DNA of 64,000 bases from Aulostomus chinensis. Lineage: Eukaryota > Chordata > Actinopteri > Syngnathiformes > Aulostomidae. The notes beneath the pieces are model-generated. The model did no database searches. It had not been told where the DNA came from and was given only the letters and a program-made list of their open reading frames with translations. The translations under genes were made by a program, and so were the position numbers. The stretch is from NCBI GenBank assembly GCA_037954235.1, contig JBBMOA010000016.1:36001-100000 (forward strand). The letters run 5' to 3'. Below, piece after piece: positions 36,789 to 48,700 of the stretch (positions within the stretch are counted from its first letter, which is position 1; each line of letters begins with the position of its first letter).

Positions 36789-39700
36789 GTGTATATATAT
36801 ATATATACACACATATACGTGTATATATATATATACACACATATACGTGTATATATATATATACACACATATACGTGTATATATATATACACACATATAC
36901 GTGTATATATATATATACACACATATACGTGTATATATATATATACACACATATACGTGTATATATATATACACACATATACGTGTATATATATATATAC
37001 ACACATATACGTGTATATATATACATATACACACATATACGTGTATATATATATACATATACACACATATACGTGTATATATATATACACACATATACGT
37101 ATATATATATATACACACATATACGTGTATATATATACACATATATACGTGTATATATATACACATATATACGTGTATATATATACACATATATACGTGT
37201 ATATATATACACATATATACGTGTATATATATACACATATATACGTGTATATATATACACATATATACGTGTATATATATACACATATATACGTGTATAT
37301 ATATACACATATATACGTGTATATATATACACATATATACGTGTATATATATACACATATATACGTATATATATATACATATATACGTGTATATATATAT
37401 ACACACACATATACACGTGTATATATATATATACACACACATATACGTGTATATATATATATACACACACATATACGTGTATATATATATACACACACAC
37501 ACATATATACGTGTATATATATATACACACACACACATATATACGTGTATATATATACACATATATACGTGTATATATATACACATATATACGTGTATAT
37601 ATATACACATATATACGTGTATATATATACACATATATACGTGTATATATATACACACACACACACGTGCATATATACACATATGCTAGGGTTGAAATAA
37701 AAAAAAATGACTAAATTAAATTGAAAAGGTGCACAAAATAAAAATCAATGTAAAACAAAAAAACAACACTGCGAAGCGGCGCCACGCACCACGACACTGA
37801 TGATGTTTGACCCTCTCACCTTCTCTATACACACATTACAAGAAGAAGAAGAAGAAGAAGAAGCCAAACAATCATGTCTAAATGGAGGAGGACGAGGTGG
37901 AACAAGTAGCGGACGCTCCTCCATCAAACACATTGGTTGTGTGGACTTATTTTGTCCTCCATGTAAAAGACGAGGCAGCGGTGAGACGGCGGTGGATGAA
38001 ACCAAAGCGGCGGTCAAACGACGAGGGTCCACAACAGCGTAGCCTGGGCCAGCACTGCTAGCACGATAGAAGGACATGAAGCTGCTGGAGGCTCAGTGCT
38101 GCAGCTCCCTGAGCTCAGACCTTCTAGATCCTGATGAGACTGCAGCCCTGAGCACCACTGGAGGTTTGTTCTCCTTCCATCAGGAATGAAGTCGTCCTCT
38201 TTGTTCACAACAAAGCACTTTTTAATGAAGTCTAAATAAGAGAAAATACTAATATTTTGGGTTTTTTTCAAAGCAAAGAGCACTTTATTTTGTACTGGCA
38301 CAGCAAAAACGTGTAGATCTTCATATTAAGGATGAAAAAAAAAGAATAGATTTTTGCATTTCTTTTTTTATTTAATTTAATCTATTTCGTATCGTTTTGT
38401 GAGTTGACCATTTTGTTGCACCCCCAACATACACATATACACATATATACATATATACATGTATGTGTGTGCATGTGTGCTCATGTGTATGCACACGTGG
38501 GTGTGGCATGTTTGTACCTGCAGCAGCGAGATGATGATGAAGACGATGGCCACTGTATAGAGGTTGCCAGGTAACCAGTCTTCCAATGCAACTATGCAGC
38601 CTTTCACATAAATGTCATCCCTCATCTTGCTCTGATAGAACACAAGAATGTCAGCACGTCAGAAGCAACAGGCCATGCCTGAAGAACATTATAACCAGTT
38701 AGAACTTTTGAGAACACGGCTTAAAAAAATATCGCAGAATATAACAATGTTCCTATCAGAACACAACAGTTACAGACAGAATCCTGAAAACATCATTTAG
38801 CTGAGAACTAATAATTCTCATCCGTCACCACCAGGGTTAGGTGGACCCCCGGGCAGGTGGGCATCAAACTGGCTGTCACCCTACACTCATTCATACCCCT
38901 CACAGGGAAGTAAAAGTATCACCAAATTTAAGACAGCAATAGCAATGTGGCTTCGTTACATACTCGTTGATGCAAAATCATTCGTAAAGCACCATTGTAC
39001 TGTCAGACTGTAAATAATTTTTTTTTCCACATCAGAAACAGCAGTGAAAAGAAAATAACTCCCATCATCATTTGCATGCAAGTCAACCAGAAGAATAGAA
39101 TGAAGAGTTGCGTGACATCACCACTGTTGGAATGAATGTTCCGTCCTGTCTCAGTGGAGACTTGAGAGCACATTTTGGTTCAGGTTTTTGTGCTTCCTCC
39201 CAACTCCCTGAAGGTCTACAGAGGAACTTGGTGCCTTCAGGGTCTCAGTGTTGGTGATTTACCTGATTTACCTTCAGTCTAACTACTTTTTCCTTTTCCA
39301 TCACAGTGATCATGGAAAGTTTAAGACTAACATCAAGGTTATTGAAGATCAGCATTAATTAGTGTACTTGTTCAATCATGTCACAATTTTGATCGAACTT
39401 CAAAGTGGATTAAGAGAGGACTGCATTGTTTCTTTTTGTCAATCTGTTATCTCTGCTCAGATCCTTGCCAATCATTCCCTTTGTGACTCCACTTGGAACC
39501 CTGATCCATCACAACTGTGAAACCCTAATGTGAACCATTTGTTCAAGTCACAAATGCCAGCATTCACCACTAGAAGCACAACCACAGCAACACGACAACC
39601 CAGCATGAAGTGACCTCACCTTTAGTTTCTTTCTCACACCATAACCACACTGAGTGTTCACCACTGAGTCCTGAAATACACACAGTCACAGCAATTATGT

Positions 39701-42700
39701 TGAGGTATCGAGTTTAAAAATCCGCTACTTTGACTCGGCTGCAGCCACTTTTACTTAATGGCCACCACATGGCACCACCTGACTGGAGCAACGGCTGGTG
39801 TTACATCTTTAATTAACAATAATCAATCATCAACTATCAAAAGCTTTTATTGCCATTGTGTAGCATACAATGAAATTGGAGTGACACTCCCTTTAGTGCA
39901 ATTTTCAAAAGACAAGTAAAAGGGTTATAAAATATACTGCTGTACATCCATATGACATCATGTTTGCATGCGTTATGTAATGCTGGTCAACAACACTGTC
40001 TAGTCTCCTACAGCCAATTTCTGTTTAGTATTTATTTGAAAATGACAAATTCATTTGCTGGCTGATTATTCAGTCTGATAACTAGAAAGAACCAAAGGCT
40101 ATGATGTTCTTTCTTTCATCAGCTGACTTGCTCAGTTACCTGTTCATCACAACACGGCTCACAACGAGACAAGGGAATTTCCTGCAAGACACTTTAAGTT
40201 TGTGGGACTGTATCTAAGGCTCCTGTTAATCCAAGTGATTTAATCACCAAGAATATTGATTCAAGTGTTGTCCTTGTAACTTTGAGGTACATGACTAGTA
40301 TTTTATATTTACCTGCTTTAAAGTTATTCCATCTGATTTTTGAGGCAAACTTGCTACAATTCACTCTTAAGAAGCATTCGATTTAGATGATGTCGTGAAT
40401 AGTTGCTGGTTGATTCAGATTATTAGAATAGATTATGAGTCTACCAATATATGTTCAGGTGTGTTTATTCAGCTATAAAAATACACAGCTGATAAACACA
40501 TGCATGCATCTGTGCTTATCGTGCACTCAGACAACATATTATTCTGAAATTCACTTTTACTTTTGTTCCATTAAGTATATTTTTGTCATATTTATTTCAG
40601 TACAATTTTGAATGTGAGCTACATACTTGTCTCAGAGTATTTTTACATTGTATTTTACACTGTATATGCATATCAGACATCCATCTCATTAACTACTAGT
40701 AATCCGTATCAGTGCTCCAAAGCAGTATCGTTCCACTCCTGATTATTTGTATTGATTGGTGCTCTACTCACAGCAGGGTCGGTGATGCAGCAGGAGAAGG
40801 GAACACCACATTTCTCTGTACTGCGATTTGTCTCATTACAGCTGAAATAAACGTTGAGATTCCAGTCATCAGGTTCCTGAGCTCCGCAGCAGTGGTTCTA
40901 TTCCACAGACAGAACAAAGATGCCTTTAATTCTGAACCCTTTAGCTATAAGACCTTAGACTTTCATTAAGACAAGAAATCAAAAGAGCAGTTACCATCCT
41001 CTGCAAGGAGTCAATGAGGTTCTGCAGGTCGATGTCATCTCTGTATGCTCTGACATTCGCCAGAAATAACTCATTGATCAACCCTCGCACCTGACTCTGA
41101 AAAAACACTGCAAGCACTGCCGCCGTCAGTTCCAGGAAAAAAATGAAGCCAATCACTCCTGAAAACTAAGAGAAGACCACAAAAACTGCTTTCATGAGGG
41201 AGAAACAAGACACACAGCAGGTAAACATTCTTTGAACTATATCTATGTGACAGATGTTTTTAACGTACAAACTTTAGCAGACAGATGTTCTCTCTCAGAG
41301 CTCCCACACAGCCAGCAAAACCCAGAATAAAGGTGACTCCACCCACCACCAGGACCAACCAAACTGGGTCAAAACCATGCATCCGAGTCACCTGAGTCAG
41401 GTCCTGCAGGACTCCCTGAAAACCACGAGTCAAATACAGGGAAATAAACCTCTGTTACAATGAAGTCGCACAAGCGTCATGCTGTAATTCAGTTTGCACA
41501 TTAGTATCTTTCATTACAAAGAAAATGTGTTTAGGTAATGAGAAACAAAATCCAAGCAAGTATTCATTCATCAAAAGGATACACTCCTTTTCAAAGGTCA
41601 ACTCAGTAGAAAGATAAAATGGCGGCAGCAGCAGGACACCACTGTTGCACTTTAGGAAGTTCCCTTCCACACATGTCCAGGTTGGCCGTGTGGTCCACAG
41701 AGTATCCATCCATCCATCCGAGCACCAGAGAGAACCCACGCAGGAACAGGGAGAACATGCAGACTCACCCAGAAAGACCCCGTGCTGCAGCCGGGGCTCC
41801 ACCCACAACCTTCTTGATGGGGGGCCACAGTGAGGACCACTGCTCCACCAAGCCGCCTCCATAGAGTATATTAATACCAATAACAGTAATTCTAATTAAT
41901 TTTTTAATTAGTGGTTAGGCATTGCCCAACCACGCTAATCATCCAAAAGTTGAAAATGTTTCTTAAACAAAATCAAGACAGATTGATAATTATCTGAGTT
42001 CGATCACCTTTTCACTCCATGCCCAGAAACCAACTGCAATGAAGGCAACTCCAGCCAGCTGCAACACAAAAAAAGAGTACTTCATTACATTTGAACCTAC
42101 TTTCTATTATTACAAAAATTATCAATTTAACAGGATGAGAGTGGTTTTCCTCCCTCAACCTTGCCTGGGCCAAGATATCCAGTGGCCCTCCTGGCTTTCA
42201 CAGATCAGCAAATGTCTTTTAGGCACATAAACTACTGACATAGAAATGATAATTCTGTTCATAACTTTTATGAACAGAATTTCTAGGTGCAGCCGGGTGG
42301 CGGAGGGGGTCGAGTTTGGTGGCAGGAGGATGTGGTCCTCTTAGCTCCATCAGGCCACGACCTCCAGCTCCCACTCCAGGTCGGGGGGGGGGGGGTCCTG
42401 CCTCAGGTGGAGGAGTTTGTTCGTTTTTGTTTGTTTGTTTGTTTGTTTGAGTTTATTGCCAGTTAAGCAGCTGTGGCTATTTCATGGCCGAAACAGGTAA
42501 TAAATATCATTTGAAAGAACAACAACAATGAAACAAATAAATAAATAAATACATTAAATAAGTTTGTTCATGTCAATTAACTTTAAAAAGTTTAAAACCT
42601 TTGAAGGAGAGACCTTATTAAAAATATCTACAATAGTATCTTCTTTAAAAAACTTCTGCCTTTTTATTCTGAGGGCAGAGCAAGATAGAATGTGCTTAAT

Positions 42701-45700
42701 TGATAAGAGATTACCACAAAGATCACAAAGGGGAGGTTCACCTCCACTTCACAAAAATCCATGAGTGAGTCTAGAATGTCCAATTCTACACCTTGTATAG
42801 ACAACTTGATCATGTCTGCATGAAAGTGATCGAGTTGTCATTTGTTTCACAGTAGTACGAATTTCTTGCAGCTTATTTCCAACACAGTTTTTCAATTCGG
42901 GTTGCCATTTGTCGCTTATGTAGGAACAAAGAACAGGTTTAAGATCAGACACAGGGATTTGGCATTCAGAAATCTCTTCATTCAGGGCTCCTTTAGCAGT
43001 ACTACCTGCCTTTTCATTACCACGCAAGCCCACGTGGCCAGGGACCCAGCAAAAAATAATGTCCAGGTTGAGTTTAGTTAGGTGATCCACTTTTTCAAGT
43101 ATTTTGGTAATTTGGGGGTGGTCAGTCTTTAAAAACTCTAGTGCCAGACGGCTTGAAGAATTCCTACCTAAGCTAATACACAATGACCAGACAGGCTTTA
43201 TTCGACAACGTCAAACGCATGATAATATTAGACGGACATTACATGTTATAGACCATATGAAAAGACATAATATCCCAGCTATAGTGATATGTGTGGATGC
43301 TGAAAAGGCCTTTGACTCCGTGAACTGGGACTTTCTGTACAGAGTTTTACATAAATCTGGATTAGATGAAAAAATTATCAAAACCATACAAGCACTGTAT
43401 AATGAACCCTCAGCTAAAATTAAAGTGAACAGACAAATATCAAATAGTATAGTTCTGGAACGAGGAACAAGACAAGGTTGTGCATGGTTACCATTACTTT
43501 TCGCATTATATTTGGAACCACTGGCTCAATGCATACGACAAAATGATAAAATAAAAGGAATTACTATTCAAGGGATAGAACATAAGTTAGCCTGCTACGC
43601 GGATGACATTTTGGTCTTTTTAGGGCAACCGACGAACTCCCTGCCTAAATTAATGCAGACATTTGAGCAATTCGGCAAACTGTCAGGATACAAGATCAAC
43701 ATAGGAAAAACGCAACTGCTTACATACAACTACGACCCACCTGATAAAATAAAAAGAGGTATCCACTGGCATGGCAAACAGAACACTTTAAATACTTGGG
43801 CATTATAATACCAAAAGATCTTGAAAAATTATCAAAATATAATTATACACCTATCAATAATAAAATTAGAGAAGACATAGCAAGATGGAATTTAATTCCT
43901 TTTTTCAATTTTAGCTCTAGAATTGAATCCATCAAAATGAACGTCTTGCCGAGACTTCTCTCCTTATTTCAGACCCTGCCGATAGAGGTTAACCAAAACC
44001 AATTCAATGAAGTTTGAAATTAAGACTATTTTCTTTGGGCTGTTACCTCAAGAATGGAGGAAAAAAGACAAATATCTGTTAAATGTGTTGCTCACAGCTG
44101 CAAAAAAATCTATCACTAAAAAATGGATGTTGCAAGAAAGGCCGACCCTGAATGAGTGGATGGACATTAAAGTGGATATTTACAAAATGGAGAAGATCAC
44201 AGCCTCTGTTAACCAAACACTGGACCTGTTCTCATCACAGTGGGAAAAATGGATAATATATGCAAGACCGCGCAGACCAGAACTCTTTCCTTCAGTTATG
44301 TAATTGCTGTACTTACAGGAGACAACCTACTCCCTCCCTGTTCTGTTTTTATTTTATGTTGTCATTTTATTGAAAAACTGTCAATAAAAAGATAATTAAA
44401 AAAAAAAAAAAAAAACTCTAGTGCCTGAAGGCATGAGCTAGAGTCTGTGCAAATCAAGGATTTTTGTAGATTGGACTCTTCAGTGTATTCAAGACTTAAG
44501 AGCAAGGCCTGGGCTTCGGCTGTAAAAATAGAGCACAGATTTGGGATGCGTATTCCACACTGATTAGAAGTGACTACCATCGCTGAGGACACACAGGCAT
44601 CTGTTTTTGAGCTATCAGTATAGATTGGAGTGTGCAAAGGGAAGCGCCGTCTTAAATCAAGGAAGCAACTCTGGTACTCGTTTGGGTGTGTGCTAGATTT
44701 CTTTCTGTGACTCAAGTCCTGCACAATTACAGGTTGTCTCAAGGTCCAAGGGGGAATGGAACTAAGGTGAGAAGATGTTCGTCCATCTAGATCAACATTC
44801 AAATCCTCAAGGAAAGGTTTAATTCTTAATCCAAAAGGTCTGATAGACCTTGGTCTAGCCTCATAAAAGTCCAAATACTGTGGCTGAAAAACAGTGGAGT
44901 ATGCAGGGTTCTCTCTATTCCCTTTGATTTTGACTGCATATTGTAGAGCAAGTTTCAAGCGTCGCAATTGAAGGGATGGTTCTCTTGCTTCCACATAAAG
45001 ACTCTGCACTGGTGAGGTCCTAAAGGCCCCTAGGACCAGCCTCAAACCTTGATGATGAACAGTATCCAGCATCATAATGTAGGATTTTCTAACTGATCCA
45101 TAAACAATACTCCCATAGTCCAAATGGGATCTCACAAGTGCTCTATACAGGCGTAGCAGTACAGTCCACTCTGCCCCCCACTTTGCCTTTGCCAGTACTT
45201 TTAAAATGTCCAAAGTCTTAAAACATCTCTTTTTAAGAGTCTTCATGTGTGGAATAAAATAATTTATTGTCAAGTATAAGACCAAGGAATTTAACCTCTT
45301 TCACAACTTGGATTGCGGCACCATCCATATACAGCAGTGGCTCATGATGTAAAGTTCGAAGTTGACAAAAATGAGTGCAAACAGTTTTGGATTTAGAAAA
45401 CTTGAAGCCATTTTCAATGGACCAAGTGCTGATCTTATTTATGCACAGCTGGAGTTGTCTTTCCATTGTACTCATATATTTCCCTCTATTACAAATACAG
45501 AGGTCATCAACATACAGGCTGCAGAAAAGAATTGGATTGATTCCTTTTGCAATACTATTGATTTTAATACTGAATAGGGTGACAGAGAGGATGCTTCCCT
45601 GAGGAACTCCTTGTTCTTGCGAATGAGGTGTTGAAAAATTTGTACCTAATTGAACTTGAAAAAGTCTATTAGACAGAAAATTGGAGATAAAAATGGGCAG

Positions 45701-48700
45701 ACGACCTCTCAAGTGGTATCATATGCCTTTTCAAGGTCAAAAAATACTGCTATTACATGTTCTTCCTGATAAATCCATCCCATGTGTAGGCCTCCAGTCT
45801 CATAAGGTGGTCCATTGTGCTCTTTCCTTGCCTGAAGCCACATTGAAATGCACTCAAATGCCGTTCTGATTCAAGCATCCACACAAGTCTTTTATTCACC
45901 ATTCTTTCCATAGTTTTGCAAAGGCAGCTGGTTCAGGCTATAGGACGATAGTTGGTGGGATCAGTATAATCTCTGCCAGGTTTTGGAATGGGAATGATAA
46001 ACGCTTTCTTCCAGGACTTGGGTAATTTTCCTGATTCCCAAATCACACTGAATATTGCCAGGAGATGAGATGGCACACTGGATGGCAGGTGCTTTAAATA
46101 TTGGTAATGAATCACATCAGGGCCCACTGCAGTATCATGACAGTTCCTTATAGCACATAGAAGTTCATCCATTGAGAAAGGCTGGTTGTATGGTTCCACG
46201 TTATCTGATGAGAAATTCAGGGTTTTCGCCTCCTCCTTTCTGCGCACGGCTTGAAATTCAAGTTGACAGTTTTCCACAGAGGAATTCTTTTCAAATGTCT
46301 CTGCAAGTTTGTTAGCTATGTCTTGCTTAGATGTCAAAAGACCTTCGTGACATTTTAGATGTTGAACTCTTACAGTTCCTCCTTTAGTTTTCATCTTTCC
46401 TTTTTTGAGGATGCATCCCTTGTAAGGCTTGACACGTACTCTCTCCAGCTTTGTGATTTTGCATCATTAATAGTTCTACGCGCTTGGGCTCGTGAAATTT
46501 TCAATCTGGTAAGATTTGCTGTTGTTGGATGCTTGTTGAACACCCTCTCTGCCTTTTTCCAGGCATCAACGGCCTTTTTCCAGGCATCAACGGCCTTTTT
46601 ACAGTTATCAATAAACCACGGGTTAGACCTGTGGTGGGGCTTTCCTGAAGTTTTTGGGACAGCTTCCTCTGCAATAGAGATCAAGGTTTGAGTGAGGTTA
46701 TCGACTGGACTGTCAATATCTTGGGGTAGGTGACCCAGTTGGATATCACAACGGTACTGAAAGAGACTCCAGTTAGCTTTTTGAAGCTGCCACCTTGGGG
46801 GTCTTAACTGTGTGTCTGCTTCTGTAGATGACATGATCAGGGGGAAATGACCACTCCCACATAGGTCATCCAGTGCTCGCCAGGGAAAGTCAAGCAAAAG
46901 GTCAGGATCACATATGGATAAATCAATTGCTGAGTATGTTCCATGGCCCGGCTGTAAATAGATAAAAGATCCATCATTCCACAGGCATAAGTCAGTTTTA
47001 GTGATAAAGTCCTCCATAGCCTTGCCTTTAGCATTTGTGTAGTTTCCTCCCCATGTAGGATTATGAGCATTAAAATCTCCTAAAAACATATATGGGGGAG
47101 GCGGTTGTGCCATTAAATTGTCCAGGTCTTGCAAAGTTACTGTGACATCAGGTGGAATATAGTTACTAGAACACAAGGTAACTACTTTATGAAGTGTTAG
47201 TCGGACTGCCACTACTTGTAAAAGGGTCGTGACTGGGGATGGGACCTTTACTCCTACTTTTGGGGGAGGAGCTTCGGCTGCGATGGGTTGGGGGTTCTTT
47301 CATTTCCACATCCATAGAATTTCCATTCTTATTCCCTTGATTTGATTTAGGTTGAGAAGAATTATGAATTGATTTCTTTTTTCCTTTTGATGGTTGGGAT
47401 GGTTCCAACATGACAGAAGTTTGACTGGCAGAAGACGGGGAGCTTGTTCTGTTCTTACTGGAGGTAGATGAGGTTTTATTTCCATTGATCAGCTGTGGTT
47501 TATCTTTGTTCATCCAGGTGAATTCTGTTTGACAGTCAATTGTCTTCATAGGGGGTTTTACAACAGAGGCAAAAGATTGCTGGAACTTATATACAGGAAA
47601 CCCTTCCACCTCTTTTCTTGCTTGTGGATAACTTATTTTCTTTGTGACCCTAATTCTTTGAATTTCTTTTTCTTTAATCCAGACAGGGCAGTCCTTTGAT
47701 GAGGCCGGATGGTTCCCTTGGCAGTTGCAGCATTTGGGTGGTTTTGTACAAATCAGTTCATGCCCATCTTCTCCACAGGTACAGCAAACTGGTTTATTCT
47801 TACAACTTGCAGACCCATGGCCAAATTTCTGACACCTAAAACATCTCAAAGGGTTAGGGATGTATTTATCCACCCATAAACTTAAATATCCAATTAGGAG
47901 TCTTTCAGGATGGTCATGTAGGTTGAAGGTCAGGATATAAGTACCAGTTTTAAAGATTTTATCATCCCTTTTCAGGGTTATCCTCTTCACATGAGACACT
48001 CCTTGATCTCTCAGTTCTGTGGCTATATCAGCTTCTTCCATATCATGGAGATCTCTAGTGCGGATTACGCCTTTGCAACTGTTCAGATGGGGATGAGGGA
48101 AGGTCCGCTCTGGGACTCCCCCTAAACTGTTGCAGTGTAGTAAATTATCAGCATGGGACTTTTTAGAGCAGTCAATCAAAATCTGACCAGATATCATTTT
48201 TTTAACATCTTTGACAGTCCCTGCTATTCCTGAAATTCCTTTCTGAATTGCGAAAGGGGACAACTTAGTGAGGGGCATGTCTGGCGTCACAGATTCCATA
48301 ACTATAAATTTAGGCCAGTTATTTGTTTTGGAGGGGTAAATCAAGCCATTTCATAAGCATCATCCGAGTCTTGATCCATGAATCTTTTCTTATGGGGTTA
48401 ATAAGTAGCCATATTTGTATTGAAACATTCATCATCTCTGCTCCTCATCCTCCTCGGAGCCCAACTAGGGAATGCACAGCGCTGCAGTTCTCCTCCAGAT
48501 ATGCATCAAGGATACAGGGATGGTATACTCGAGCAATTTAAACAAAAATGTTCATTTCACTCGACTGACCCTCGGCCAAAGTCTTCCAAGGAAAAATAAA
48601 AGCATGGTCCCACAAAAAATTCCAGAGAACTATGACTAGCCGATTGATTGGATTGGGCCCTTCCATCCTCCCGTCTAGGCGAAGTAGGAGCCAAAGCACT

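Noticed and set aside
33241..37714. Six overlapping ORFs of more than 1400 codons on both strands
   Set aside because: They arise because the RY-alternating repeat has few stops in any frame; products are only I, Y, T, H, V, C, R and M repeats. The only real coding part is the tspan14 last exon at 33241-33306.
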